A stretch of 64,000 bases of DNA from Streptomyces sp. 846.5 (GTDB lineage: Bacteria; Actinomycetota; Actinomycetes; Streptomycetales; Streptomycetaceae), in assembly GCF_004365705.1 (NCBI RefSeq), contig NZ_SOBN01000001.1, positions 248,001-312,000 on the forward strand, read 5' to 3'. Made by a program: the position numbers and the translations under genes. Below, piece by piece: positions 35,912-45,341 of this stretch. A model generated the notes under the pieces. The model was not told the DNA's origin and did no database searches. It was given only the letters and a program-made list of their open reading frames with translations. The number at the start of each line of letters is the position of its first letter. Position 1 is the stretch's first letter.

Positions 35912-36961
35912 ATGGGTTCTGCACTGTTCGCGCTGTTCGATCCGGCGCGGGCCGGCGACGCGGAGTTCCGCGCCGGTTACGACCTGCTGATGGCGAGCCA
36001 CGCTGTGGACCGGTCGGAGATCCAGCCGCCGACCTCCCTCGCTGCCTACATCGGAAGGCTCCGGGCCATGGGAGGGGGTCCGGAACCCGGAGTCCTGTGG
36101 TTCGGCACGGAGAACGGAACCGTCGTCGCGTCCGCGATCCTCGAGATATCGCTCGAGGAGAACACGCACATAGCGACGATCGACATCACCGTTCACCCCG
36201 ATCGGCGACGCGGGGGGATCGGGACCGATTTCCTGAAGGTGATGCTGGCCCAGGCTCGCGCCGCCGGCCGGACCAGCGTCATAGGGCCGTTTGTCCGGTT
36301 CGGACACGCCGGAGAATTCTGGACCGCGCGAGTCGGCTTCAAGTCCGGCCTGTCCTACGTCCTGCAGCAGCTCGACTTCGCCGCCGTCGACCGGTCGCTG
36401 TGGGAGGTGCCGACGCCCGCCGGGTACCAGCTCGTGGCCTGGTCCGGCCCGGCCCCGGAGGACATCGTCGCTGCCTACGCCTGGGCCCGGCAGGCCATGA
36501 AGGACTCGATCACCGACGGCCTCTCGTGGGAGGCCCCCGACTGGACGCCGGAACGGGTCCGCACGGACGAGGCGCACGTCTCCGCCGAAGGCGCGGAACT
36601 GCAGGTCGTCGTAGCGGTGCATGAGGCCTCGGGAGAGGTGGTCGCCCTGACAGTGGTGTACATCCGGGACTCCCAGCCGGCCAAGGGCTTCCAGTTGGAC
36701 ACGGCAGTGGTCCGCGAGCACCGCGGCCACGGCCTGGGCCGGGTGATCAAGGCCGCGATGCTGCGCCGTCTGGCTGCCGACCGCCCCGAGTTGGAGAAGA
36801 TCGCCACTCAGACCGCCGACGCCGTCAACATGGCCCGGATCAACCGCGAAGTCGGATACCGGGATCTGTTCTCGCAGGCCTACGTCGAGGCCAGGATCTC
36901 CGATGTGGAGGCGGCGATCGCCGGCCTCCACCGGGCGAAGTCCAACGATCCCGAACAATGA
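35912..36961 (+). CDS. GNAT-type acetyltransferase, tandem-domain
   Basis: This 349-residue protein appears to be two tandem GNAT folds, like MshD. The N-terminal domain has the acetyl-CoA loop VHPDRRRGGIGTDFLKVMLAQAR; the C-terminal domain has VVREHRGHGLGRVIKAAMLRRL followed by NMARINREVGYRD. The substrate is unknown. A strong terminator follows. Confidence 0.85.
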   Translation: MGSALFALFDPARAGDAEFRAGYDLLMASHAVDRSEIQPPTSLAAYIGRLRAMGGGPEPGVLWFGTENGTVVASAILEISLEENTHIATIDITVHPDRRRGGIGTDFLKVMLAQARAAGRTSVIGPFVRFGHAGEFWTARVGFKSGLSYVLQQLDFAAVDRSLWEVPTPAGYQLVAWSGPAPEDIVAAYAWARQAMKDSITDGLSWEAPDWTPERVRTDEAHVSAEGAELQVVVAVHEASGEVVALTVVYIRDSQPAKGFQLDTAVVREHRGHGLGRVIKAAMLRRLAADRPELEKIATQTADAVNMARINREVGYRDLFSQAYVEARISDVEAAIAGLHRAKSNDPEQ

Positions 36962-36965
36962 CGAC

Positions 36966-36993
36966 TGGCCCCGGCTCAGCCGAGCCGGGGCCA
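36966..36993 (+). terminator. Intrinsic terminator, shared by GNAT and chitinase genes
   Basis: A perfect 12-bp stem (TGGCCCCGGCTC and complement) with a 4-base loop starts 5 bp after the GNAT stop. The chitinase gene converges from the other side. Confidence 0.85.
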
Positions 36994-37020
36994 CCATCCT
37001 CACACCCGCGCCAAGGAGCC

Positions 37021-38229
37021 CTAGCAGGTGAGGTTGGAGCCCGGCGAGACGCCGAGGATCGCCGCGAAGGCCTGGTAGTCGTTGACCCGGTCCTGCATCT
37101 CGGCGGTGTTTCCGCCGTTGCACTCGATGCTGCCGTTGATGGCCCAGATGGTCTGGCCGAAGCCCGCGCCGTTGACCATCGCGTTGTGCCCGGTCATGGT
37201 GCCGGGGCCGGTGTCGGTCATCCAGTACCACAGCGCGGTCTCCCAGGAGACGGCCGCGTTGGTGGAGACCAGACCGGGGTTGTCGAGCAGGTCGACGCCG
37301 AGGGCGTCACCGGCCGCCTTGTAGTTGAAGTTCCAGCTGATCTGCAGCGGGCCGCGACCGTAGTAGGCGTACGTGCCGGCCGGGCAGCCGTAGGACTCGG
37401 CGGCGCAGTAGTTGCCCGACTGGTCGACCTCGTTGATGTAGACCAGACCGCCGGTCTCGTGGTCGACGTTGGCCAGGAAGGCCGCGGCCTCCTGCTTCTG
37501 CACGGTGGCACTGCCGGTGGTGGCGAAGCCCGGGTAGGAACTGAGCGCCGTGACCAGCCCGGCATAGGTGTAGAAGGAGTTCCGGCTCGGGAACATCTGG
37601 TTGAACTGGGCCTGGCTGACCACGAAGCTGCCGGGCGGGGTGGTCGAACCTCCGCCGGAGAGGTTGAAGGACTGGGCCGCGGTGCCGTTGCAGGTGTACT
37701 GCTGCAGTTGGACGCTGTCCGCCGTGGAGGCGGAAGGGACGTCCAGGCACTTGCCGCTGAAGCGGTTGACGAAGTGGTAGGTGCTGCCGGACTCCAGCAC
37801 CGGCAGCCACTGCTGGTTGTTGCCGCCGCCGTAGGTCCACAGCTGGATCAGCGAACCGTCGGCGCCGGAGACGTTGGAGTCGTCCCAGACCTGGGCGGTG
37901 CCGGCCGCGCTGCCGACCTGGAAGTAGCCGCCGCTGGTCGCCGTGAACACCCAGTTCTGGGCGTTGGTGCCGTTGCAGGCGTACTGCTGGACGGCGGTGG
38001 CGTTGGCGGTGCCCGCCGCTCTGGCGTCCACGCACTTGCCGCTGTTGACGTTGGTGACGGTGTAGCTGGTGCCCGAGGTGACCGCCGCCGAGGCGGCGGG
38101 CGCGAGAGCGAGGGTGAGGCCGCTCGCGGCCAGCACGGCCGCACCGGTGAGCGCCACCGCGGAGGTCAGCCGACGCAGCGGCCGGGGCCGGCGTTGGGGC
38201 CGGTGTCGGGGCAGGGGAAAGGCACGCAT
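37021..38229 (-). CDS. Secreted GH19 chitinase with ricin-type (RICIN/CBM13) domain
   Basis: The protein has 402 residues. A signal peptide (about 1-49, ending APAASAA) is followed by a beta-trefoil RICIN domain (about 50-190, with CVDARAAGTANATAVQQYACNG and CLDVPSASTADSVQLQQYTCNG) and a GH19 domain (about 200-402). Catalytic Glu is in VDHETGG; YYGRGPLQISWNFNY and the second acid are typical. It degrades chitin outside the cell. The DasR-type site at 38430-38441 in its promoter links it to N-acetylglucosamine control. Confidence 0.93.
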   Translation of the reverse strand: MRAFPLPRHRPQRRPRPLRRLTSAVALTGAAVLAASGLTLALAPAASAAVTSGTSYTVTNVNSGKCVDARAAGTANATAVQQYACNGTNAQNWVFTATSGGYFQVGSAAGTAQVWDDSNVSGADGSLIQLWTYGGGNNQQWLPVLESGSTYHFVNRFSGKCLDVPSASTADSVQLQQYTCNGTAAQSFNLSGGGSTTPPGSFVVSQAQFNQMFPSRNSFYTYAGLVTALSSYPGFATTGSATVQKQEAAAFLANVDHETGGLVYINEVDQSGNYCAAESYGCPAGTYAYYGRGPLQISWNFNYKAAGDALGVDLLDNPGLVSTNAAVSWETALWYWMTDTGPGTMTGHNAMVNGAGFGQTIWAINGSIECNGGNTAEMQDRVNDYQAFAAILGVSPGSNLTC

Positions 38230-38429
38230 GGGGGTACTCCCTTGCTGTGGAGAGGGAGAAGGTGCGACGGGCAGGCGTCCTCACCGATGTGGGGGCAGGG
38301 CAGGACGGATGCCACCCGGGACGGGCGAGAGTCAGTGGTGGCCCGACTGGGCTGCAAGCAAGCAGTATTGACGGGCCATCAGTACCTTCTTCGGGACATG
38401 ATTGAACTTCACATCGCATGTCCCCGTCA

Positions 38430-38441
38430 AGGTCTAGACCT
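38430..38441. promoter_or_regulatory. DasR-responsive element (dre) upstream of the chitinase
   Basis: AGGTCTAGACCT contains the invariant core GGTCTAGACC of Streptomyces dre sites. A -35-like TTGACG on the minus strand overlaps its edge, about 200 bp from the chitinase start. The divergent LLM gene lies on the other side. Confidence 0.7.
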
Positions 38442-38529
38442 GTCAGGCGGGCATAACAGCGCACCCTCCTGTGTTTGACACGTCAACTACATGCATAATG
38501 GATACGTCAACCATTTGGAGCGCGGTGTC

Positions 38530-39561
38530 ATGACTGATCTCGTACTGGGCCTCGACACCTTCGGTGACGTGCCGAAGGACGACTCCGGGGCGCCCGTCTC
38601 CCATGCCGCCTCGATCCGGCGGGTCATCGAGGAGGCCGTCCTCGCCGACGAGCTCGGCGTCGACGTCATCGCGCTCGGCGAGCACCACCGACCGGAGTAC
38701 TCGATCTCCACCCCGGAGACCGTTCTCGCCGCGATCGCGGCCCGCACCTCCCGCATCAGGCTCGCCTCCGGCGTGACCGTGCTGAGCTCCGACGACCCGG
38801 TCCGTGTCTTCCAGCGCTTCGCGACCGTGGACGCGATCTCGCACGGCCGCGCCGAGGTGATCCTGGGACGCGGCTCGTTCACCGAGTCCTTTCCCCTGTT
38901 CGGCTACGACATGAGCGACTACGACGTGCTGTTCGAGGAGAAGGTCGAACTCTTCGTGAAGCTGCTCGACGAGCAGCCGGTCAGCTGGAGCGGCACCACC
39001 CGCGCCGCGCTGGACCATGCCGACGTGTTCCCCAAGACCGAGTCCGGGCGCCTGAACACCTGGATCGGCGTCGGCGGCTCCCCGCAGTCGGTGGTGCGCA
39101 CCGCACGCTACGGGCTGCCGCTCATGCTCGCCATCATCGGCGGCTCCCCGGAGCGCTTCGCCCCGTACGTCGACCTCTACCGCCGGGCCGCCGACCAGCT
39201 GGGCACGGTCGCGCACCCGGTCGGCATGCACTCGCCGGGCTTCATCGCCGACACGGACGAGGAGGCCAAGGAGCTCTATTACCCCACCTACAAGGTGATG
39301 CGGGACCGGATCGGCGCGCAGCGCGGCTGGCCCCCGCTGCGCCGGGCTGACTTCGAGTCCGAGGTCGCGCACGGCTCGCTCTACATCGGTTCACCGGAGA
39401 CCGTCGCCCGCAGGATCGCCGGTGCCGTCGCTGCACTGGACGTGGGCCGGTTCGACCTCATCTACACCGCCGGAGCCCAGCCGATCAGCGCCAGGATGCG
39501 CACCGTCGAGCTCTTCGGCTCCAAGGTGATGCCCATGGTCCGCGACATGCTGGAGGGCTGA
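38530..39561 (+). CDS. LLM class flavin-dependent oxidoreductase
   Basis: The protein has 343 residues, with a bacterial luciferase-like barrel. [21 protein letters not shown] and [40 protein letters not shown] are the family motifs for FMN or F420 binding. ATG 38530 with GGAG nine bases upstream was chosen over an earlier ATG at 38491. It is 4 bp from an NADP/F420-type reductase gene, so the two form an operon. Confidence 0.92.
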   Translation: MTDLVLGLDTFGDVPKDDSGAPVSHAASIRRVIEEAVLADELGVDVIALGEHHRPEYSISTPETVLAAIAARTSRIRLASGVTVLSSDDPVRVFQRFATVDAISHGRAEVILGRGSFTESFPLFGYDMSDYDVLFEEKVELFVKLLDEQPVSWSGTTRAALDHADVFPKTESGRLNTWIGVGGSPQSVVRTARYGLPLMLAIIGGSPERFAPYVDLYRRAADQLGTVAHPVGMHSPGFIADTDEEAKELYYPTYKVMRDRIGAQRGWPPLRRADFESEVAHGSLYIGSPETVARRIAGAVAALDVGRFDLIYTAGAQPISARMRTVELFGSKVMPMVRDMLEG

Positions 39562-39565
39562 GGCG

Positions 39566-40249
39566 ATGACCACCACGATCGGCATACTCGGCGCCGGCAA
39601 GGTCGGCACCGTGCTGGCCCGACTCGCCGTGGCGGCCGGCTACCGCGTCCTCATCGCCGGCTCCGGCGATCCGTCGAAGATCGCGCTCATCGTCGAGGTG
39701 ATCACGCCGGGCGCGGTCGCGGTGACCCCGGCCGAGGCCGCCGAGCGGGCGGACATCGTCATCCTCGCCCTCCCGCTGGGCAAGTACCGGGCCATCCCCG
39801 CGGAGGCGCTGCGCGGCAAGCTCGTCGTCGACGCCATGAACTACTGGTGGGAGGTCGACGGCATCCGCGACGACCTCACCGACCCGCGGACCTCCTCCAG
39901 CGAGATCGTCCAGGCGTTCCTTCCGGAATCCCGCGTCGTCAAGGCGTTCAACCACATGGGATACCACGACCTCGAGGACGGGACCCGGCCCGCCGGCACA
40001 CCCGGGCGCAAGGCGATCGCGGTCGCCGGTGACGATGCGGGCGATGTCGATGCGGTCGCAGCCCTCGTCGACTCCCTCGGCTTTGACCCCGTCCTTGCCG
40101 GGCCACTCGCCGAAGGCGCGCGCCTGGAGCCCGGCACCGAGTTGTTCGGCGCGAACGTCGACGCCATCGAGGTCCGGGCGATGCTCGACCGCTTCCCCGC
40201 CTCGGAACGGGGCCGCGCCCTCGCCGAGGCCCGCGCCGTGCACCGCTGA
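39566..40249 (+). CDS. NADPH-dependent F420 reductase-like protein
   Basis: The protein has 227 residues. An N-terminal Rossmann fold ([22 protein letters not shown]) is followed by [13 protein letters not shown] and [16 protein letters not shown], the pattern of F420H2:NADP oxidoreductase and related enzymes. It may supply reduced cofactor to the LLM enzyme upstream; that pairing is inferred from adjacency (gap 4 bp). Confidence 0.85.
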   Translation: MTTTIGILGAGKVGTVLARLAVAAGYRVLIAGSGDPSKIALIVEVITPGAVAVTPAEAAERADIVILALPLGKYRAIPAEALRGKLVVDAMNYWWEVDGIRDDLTDPRTSSSEIVQAFLPESRVVKAFNHMGYHDLEDGTRPAGTPGRKAIAVAGDDAGDVDAVAALVDSLGFDPVLAGPLAEGARLEPGTELFGANVDAIEVRAMLDRFPASERGRALAEARAVHR

Positions 40250-40356
40250 GGCCCGCGGGACAACTGCACGGGGCCGGCGTGCGAGCAGCCGGGGTTGCGC
40301 GGCCGGTGCCGTGACGGAATCGGACAATGCTCTCCGCATATTGCTACGCTGGGGTC

Positions 40357-41049
40357 ATGGCAGGTGTGCAGAGCAGTCGGACGAGTGGGCGGGTACTGCG
40401 GGCCGACGCGGTGCAGAACCGGGAGCGCATCGCTCGAGCCGCTCGCGAGGTCTTCGAGGAGCGGGGCCTGGACGCCCCGCTCGACGAGATCGCAGGGCGG
40501 GCAGGGGTCGGCGCCGGCACTCTGTACCGCCGCTTCCCCACCCGCGAGGACCTGGTGGAGGCTGCCTTCGAGGACGAGCTGGAGAAATGGGCGGCAGTCG
40601 CCGAAGAGGCACTGCAGTGCGAGGACCCCTGGGTCGGCTTCACGACGTTCGTCGAGCGGATCTGCGGCGCCATGGCCACGGACCGTGGCTTCAGCGACCT
40701 GATGATCAGCAGGCTTCCCACGTCCGAGACGACCGAGTCGTTCTGCCGACGCTGGACGCACGTCCTGGGTTCGGTCGTCCGGCGGGCCCAGGACGCCGGC
40801 GCGTTGCGGGAGGACCTCGTCGTCGAGGATGTCCTGCTGTTCTTCATGGCCAACGCCGGAGTGGTGCAGGTCACCCACTGCGCGGCCCCTCATGCCTGGC
40901 GCCGTCTGGTCGCCCTCCTGCTGGAATCATGCCGGGCCGAGAACAGCGGGCCGCTCCCGGCCGCGCCGACTCCGTTGCAGACGGAACGCGCGATGCGCGG
41001 ACACGCCACGGTGATGGGCGTCTGCCCCCGTCGGCAGACCGACAGCTGA
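40357..41049 (+). CDS. TetR family transcriptional regulator
   Basis: The protein has 230 residues. The HTH lies at about 20-62 (APLDEIAGRAGVGAGTLYRRFPTREDLVEAAF), followed by a TetR_C-type domain with FMANAGVVQVTHCAAPHAWRRLVALLLE. ATG 40357 was chosen over the ATG at 40327. It is convergent with a patatin-like gene and downstream of the LLM operon; its target is not established. The promoter contains ATGC-TCTCC-GCAT. Confidence 0.9.
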   Translation: MAGVQSSRTSGRVLRADAVQNRERIARAAREVFEERGLDAPLDEIAGRAGVGAGTLYRRFPTREDLVEAAFEDELEKWAAVAEEALQCEDPWVGFTTFVERICGAMATDRGFSDLMISRLPTSETTESFCRRWTHVLGSVVRRAQDAGALREDLVVEDVLLFFMANAGVVQVTHCAAPHAWRRLVALLLESCRAENSGPLPAAPTPLQTERAMRGHATVMGVCPRRQTDS

Positions 41050-41064
41050 ATATCTTGTAGCGCG

Positions 41065-41880
41065 TCAGGCGGCCGCGGGTACCACGGCCCTGTCGTCGAG
41101 CCAGGTCCGCGTGTTGTCGTAGCCGAGCCGGATGAGCTCGGCACTGTGCCGGAAGTTCAGCGGGTTCAGTCCCCGCATCCTGGGCGCCGGCAGTATGCGC
41201 ACCTCTCCGCGGGCCGTGGCGAGGTCGCGTTGGGTGGCGCGGTCGAGCACCAGGGTCAACGTCCGCGCGAGGATCGGCAGGACGCCACTGGCATGGTCCT
41301 GCAGCGTCCCCACAGGCACGGACGGAAGCACATAGCTGGTGGTCGCCCCCAACTCCTCCGCCTGCAGGATCGGGATGTCCGCCGACACGCTGCCGTCGAC
41401 CAGCTGCCTGCCCTGCCAGACCACAGGCGGGAGGATGCCCGGGATCGACGTGCTGGCGAGCAGCGCTCCGGCGGCCGGACCGGCGGAGAGAACCACCGGG
41501 GCTCCGGTTGCGGCGTCCGTGGCGATCACGTGAACCGGAATGGCGGCCCCGCCCAGTTCCTCGGTGCGCAGGGCGCGCTCGATGAGTGCGAGCAGCCGGT
41601 GCGGGGTGGCCAGGCCGCTGCCGTGGCCGGTGACGCCGGCCAGGAGGGAGCTGAGCCTCAGCGGGAACACGTCGCTGCGACGGGTGCCGGTCCAGAGGCG
41701 CTCCATGGCGTCGAGTCCGCGCTCCGTTGGGTCCTGCGCGTAGGCCACAGCATTGAGGGCCCCTGCTGAGGAGCCCACGAGGAGGTCGGGCCGGATACCG
41801 GCTTCGCTGAGCGCGCGCACCATGCCGACCTGCGCTGCCGACAGGCTCGCACCGCCTTGGAAGACGAAGGCGACAGTCAT
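41065..41880 (-). CDS. Patatin-like phospholipase
   Basis: The protein has 271 residues. An oxyanion loop (FQGGASLSAAQVGM) is followed by nucleophile elbow LVGSSAGALNAVAYA and the second dyad residue Asp in LVDGSVSADIPI. The Ser-Asp dyad acts on lipid acyl chains. No signal peptide is seen. The gene is convergent with a TetR gene 15 bp away. Confidence 0.92.
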   Translation of the reverse strand: MTVAFVFQGGASLSAAQVGMVRALSEAGIRPDLLVGSSAGALNAVAYAQDPTERGLDAMERLWTGTRRSDVFPLRLSSLLAGVTGHGSGLATPHRLLALIERALRTEELGGAAIPVHVIATDAATGAPVVLSAGPAAGALLASTSIPGILPPVVWQGRQLVDGSVSADIPILQAEELGATTSYVLPSVPVGTLQDHASGVLPILARTLTLVLDRATQRDLATARGEVRILPAPRMRGLNPLNFRHSAELIRLGYDNTRTWLDDRAVVPAAA

Positions 41881-42160
41881 GGTTCGCCCTTTCCGTGCGG
41901 GAGTGGCAACCACCCACTGAACCGTATAACCGGAGTATGCTCTCCACTCTTTCCGGTTGGCAATGCGACACAGGCCCAGTGGATCGGCCGGAACTGTGCT
42001 CTTCCTCACCCTTCGACTCTGGAATATCTGGAGATGCTGTTCCGGTTGGCTTCGGCATCGGACGGGATTCTCCGGAGGCCAACATGCACGACCATGATGC
42101 GGGACACGGGCAGGGACGGCACCTTCGGCGCATGGGCCCCGGCGCGCGGGGGCGGCTTCG
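41881..42160. other. Intergenic region with inverted repeat, divergent promoters
   Basis: AACCGGA (41928-41934) and TCCGGTT (41952-41958) form an inverted repeat with a 17-bp spacer, containing ATGCTCTCC, a sequence also found at the TetR promoter at 40327. The rest shows no gene. Confidence 0.4.
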
Positions 42161-42427
42161 ATGAGCCTCCTGTCAGGCGGATCCTCATGGGGGCGCTTCG
42201 AGGCTCCCCTCGTGACGCGTCCCGGACGGCAGGCTTTGCGGCGCCTGCCGGGAGTGGTCCTCGCGGTGGCCCTGGATGCGGGTGCTCTGCTGCTGCTGGT
42301 GAGCCAGGGCCTGACGGGGGCGTGGGTGGGTGTCGCCCTGGCGGCCCTCGGTTGGGTGGCGACGGGACGTCTCGCCGCCCGGAATCCGCGGGAGCGTTCG
42401 AGGGGTCACCATGGGCCCGATCACTGA
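42161..42427 (+). CDS. Small membrane protein, 88 residues
   Basis: This protein has two hydrophobic helices (LPGVVLAVALDAGALLLLVS and WVGVALAALGWVATGRLAA). It has no recognised family. The next gene starts inside it (17-bp overlap), so it is coupled to a second membrane protein and likely to the kinase operon that follows. Confidence 0.6.
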   Translation: MSLLSGGSSWGRFEAPLVTRPGRQALRRLPGVVLAVALDAGALLLLVSQGLTGAWVGVALAALGWVATGRLAARNPRERSRGHHGPDH

Positions 42428-42953
42428 GTCGCCGGACTCCCGTGCCACCGCACGCGCGCACACGGCGTCGCCGGCCCGTTCGGCTGCCTCGCGCCCACAG
42501 GTTGAGGGCCGGCACACCGTCGAGCTTCTGGCCGTCTCCGCGCTCGGCCTGGTCCCCTGGACGGTCGTGCTGGGGCTGACTCTGCCCACCGACTACCGTG
42601 TGCACGACTGGAGCACCACCTGGGTCGGCTTCGACGCGATGCTGCTGGCGGCCATGGCGGCGACCGCCGTGCTGGGCCGGCGCCGCAGCCCCAGTGTCGT
42701 GATTCCGGCCCTGGTGACCGCTGTGCTGCTGGTCTGTGACGCATGGTTCGACGTCTCCCTCGACCTCGGCACCTCAGGCGTGTGGACGTCCGTCGCCCTG
42801 GCCCTGTTCGTCGAACTGCCGATGGCCGCCTTCCTCTTTCACCGGGCGCACGGGCTGCTCCGCCTGCAGTGGACGTCGTCCGCGGTCCGGATGACGGGCG
42901 AGGACGAACCCGGTGCGGTGACGCCCATCCGAAGCGCACGCCGGCCGGGGTGA
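42411..42953 (+). CDS. Four-helix membrane protein upstream of the kinase genes
   Basis: The protein has 180 residues with four hydrophobic segments (LLAVSALGLVPWTVVLGLTL, WVGFDAMLLAAMAATAVLG, VVIPALVTAVLLVCDAWFDV, SVALALFVELPMAAFLFHRA). I recognise no family. It overlaps the small membrane gene by 17 bp and precedes the histidine kinase by 93 bp, which suggests a sensor accessory; this is inference from context. Confidence 0.6.
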   Translation: MGPITESPDSRATARAHTASPARSAASRPQVEGRHTVELLAVSALGLVPWTVVLGLTLPTDYRVHDWSTTWVGFDAMLLAAMAATAVLGRRRSPSVVIPALVTAVLLVCDAWFDVSLDLGTSGVWTSVALALFVELPMAAFLFHRAHGLLRLQWTSSAVRMTGEDEPGAVTPIRSARRPG

Positions 42954-43046
42954 ACCGCGACCGGCCTCGGTGACGTCTCCACCCCAGAGTGGTGATGCGC
43001 ACGACCGTGTCGTGCGCCGCGGAGGTGCCGAAAGGGGGGAACCGCC

Positions 43047-45341
43047 TTGAGCTACCCCGACCTGGCCGGCCCACTCGCCGGCACAGCCGCCGGCCGGGGT
43101 CTGCGCTTCGATCGACGCGCGCTGTCCCGGGCCGCACTGCGGACAGCCGCTGCCGTTTACCTCTGCGGGCTGCTGCTATGGCTCGTCCTGGGCCTGCTGC
43201 CGTACCTGGTCGGTATGGGCACGGGCATGGGGAACATGGCAGGCGCGACCGGCGCCTCCGCCGCACCGAGCATCGCGAGCGTCGCCTTCCAGTACCTGTT
43301 CAGTCTGGTCAACCTCGCCATGGGTGCGCTGCTGCTGGCCCGGCGCTTCGACGACCTGGTGGCCCGGCTCATGGCCCTGGCCCTGCTCGGCACCGCTGCC
43401 ACCTTCAACGGCCCCAGCCACGCCGTGTTCCACGAGATCAGCTCCAACGGCCTGGTGACGGTGGTTCACTTCACCTTCCACATCGTCAGCGGCACCGCCT
43501 ACCTCTGGGCGGTCGTCCTGTTCCCCGACGGCGAGTTCCCCCGGCCGCTGCGCTCCGTGCCCCTGCGCAGGGCCTTCGTCACCGTCGTCACCGTGGCCGT
43601 CACCGTGGTCTGCTGGCAGAGCAGCTTCGTCGCGCACCCGCCGTTCTTCGTCGTGTTCTTCGGCATCCTCGTCCCCCTTGCCGGGATGGCCGCCCAGACC
43701 GACCGGCTGCATCGCCCCGGCACCCCCGAGCAACAGCAGCAGGCACGTCTGCTGCGCTCCGCGCTGCTCCCCGCCCTGCTCACCGCCGCCCTCTGGCTCG
43801 CGGTGCGGACCGCGGTCCTGGCCGGAGGAACGACCGCGGCCACGGCCCGCGACTGGGACCTGCGCATCGAAGGCTGGTTCCCTGCCGTGTTCGTCCTCGT
43901 CCCGGTGGTGCTGTTCGCCGGCATCCTGCGGTACCGGCTCTGGGACCTGGACGTGCTTCTGGGCCGCACCCTCGTGTACGGCGCGCTGACGGCCGCGGTC
44001 AGCGGCGTCTACGTGGCCGGGATCGTCCTGGCCGGGCGGACGGCGGGCGCCGGGACGGTCGGGGTCGTCCTGGTCATGGCGGCGGTCGGCCTGGCCGTCG
44101 CACCCGTGCGGTCCGTCCTGCAGGTCCTCGCCAACCGCGTCGTTTTCGGCCAGGCACTGAGCCCGACCGAGGCGATGCGGCGAATGGCCGAAGGCCTGTC
44201 GCACCTCTCCCCTGCGCAGGAGATGCAGGAGCTCGCCCGCGTCGTCGTCGAAGCGACCCGCGCGGTCACCTCGGCCCGGATCTGGCTCGTCGTCGACGAC
44301 CGCCTGCTCGCGGTCACCCACTGGCCACCGGACTCCCGGGACGTGCGACAGGAACTGCCCCTGCACGGTGCGGAGCGTGACGAGGACATCCTGGCGGCCG
44401 TGGAGGCAGCCGAGGGGCACCGGGCCATCGCCCTGCGCCACCAGGACCGGCTGCTGGCGCTGCTCGACACCACCGTGCGCAAGGACGTTCCGCTGAACCC
44501 CGACGAGGAGCGCCTCCTGCGCGACCTCGCCGGACACGCCGGGCTGCTGGTGCACAACGCCCGGCTGACCGCCGAGTTGGCCCGCCATGTGGAGCGGCTC
44601 GCCGAGCAGGCGGCCGAACTCCGCCTCTCCCGCAGCCGGGTGGTCGCCGCCCAGGACGGGGAACGGCGCAGCCTGGAGCGCGATCTTCACGACGGGGCGC
44701 AACAGGACCTTCTCAGCCTGATCGTCGCACTGAGCACCATGCGCACCCTGCGCGCCGCGGAAACTGCCCCGGACCGGGTCGGCCGACTCGAACTCGCCCG
44801 GCGGCTGGCCGAGTTGAGCGCCGGACTCGGATCGACCGGGCAGATCCTGGGAGACCTGTGCGGCACCGGTCTCCCCCGGGCTCTGCTGGACGGCGGCCTG
44901 CTCGGCGCGCTGGAGGCGGTGGCGACAGCAACTCGCCGCAATGGTCTTGACGTTGACGTCTCCGTGGAGGCGCCCGCCTGGATGCCTCACCGGCTTGAGG
45001 CCGCCGTCTACTTCTGCTGCGCCGAAGCCCTGCAGAACGCGACCAAGCACGCCCGTGCGACGCGCGTCGTGGTGAGCGTCTCCGTCGACGCCCCGGCGGC
45101 GGAGCCCGGAGCCGCACCGGTCCTGGAGTTCGCAGTGATCGACGACGGAGTGGGATATGACCCGCAACAGGCCGCCCGCAGCAGCGGACTGGCCAATATG
45201 GAGGACCGGCTGTCCCCGTTCGAGGGGAGCCTGACCGTGCTCTCCGGTCCGGGGCGGGGCACGTGCGTGCGGGGCAGCGTTCCGCTCGGCCCGCCGAGCG
45301 GGTCCGCCGGGTCCGGACTTCCGCGGCAGGCAGTGCAGTGA
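43047..45341 (+). CDS. Membrane sensor histidine kinase (NarL-type, HisKA_3)
   Basis: The protein has 764 residues. The N-terminal half has up to eight hydrophobic helices (about 30-360). It is followed by a GAF-like domain (about 385-505), a coiled-coil, HisKA_3 with phospho-acceptor His548 (LERDLHDGAQQD), and a HATPase domain with the N box (FCCAEALQNATKHA) and G box (VIDDGVGYDPQQAARSSGLANMEDRL). The start is a TTG with a G-rich ribosome site. Its stop overlaps a second, degenerate kinase. Confidence 0.92.
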   Translation: MSYPDLAGPLAGTAAGRGLRFDRRALSRAALRTAAAVYLCGLLLWLVLGLLPYLVGMGTGMGNMAGATGASAAPSIASVAFQYLFSLVNLAMGALLLARRFDDLVARLMALALLGTAATFNGPSHAVFHEISSNGLVTVVHFTFHIVSGTAYLWAVVLFPDGEFPRPLRSVPLRRAFVTVVTVAVTVVCWQSSFVAHPPFFVVFFGILVPLAGMAAQTDRLHRPGTPEQQQQARLLRSALLPALLTAALWLAVRTAVLAGGTTAATARDWDLRIEGWFPAVFVLVPVVLFAGILRYRLWDLDVLLGRTLVYGALTAAVSGVYVAGIVLAGRTAGAGTVGVVLVMAAVGLAVAPVRSVLQVLANRVVFGQALSPTEAMRRMAEGLSHLSPAQEMQELARVVVEATRAVTSARIWLVVDDRLLAVTHWPPDSRDVRQELPLHGAERDEDILAAVEAAEGHRAIALRHQDRLLALLDTTVRKDVPLNPDEERLLRDLAGHAGLLVHNARLTAELARHVERLAEQAAELRLSRSRVVAAQDGERRSLERDLHDGAQQDLLSLIVALSTMRTLRAAETAPDRVGRLELARRLAELSAGLGSTGQILGDLCGTGLPRALLDGGLLGALEAVATATRRNGLDVDVSVEAPAWMPHRLEAAVYFCCAEALQNATKHARATRVVVSVSVDAPAAEPGAAPVLEFAVIDDGVGYDPQQAARSSGLANMEDRLSPFEGSLTVLSGPGRGTCVRGSVPLGPPSGSAGSGLPRQAVQ

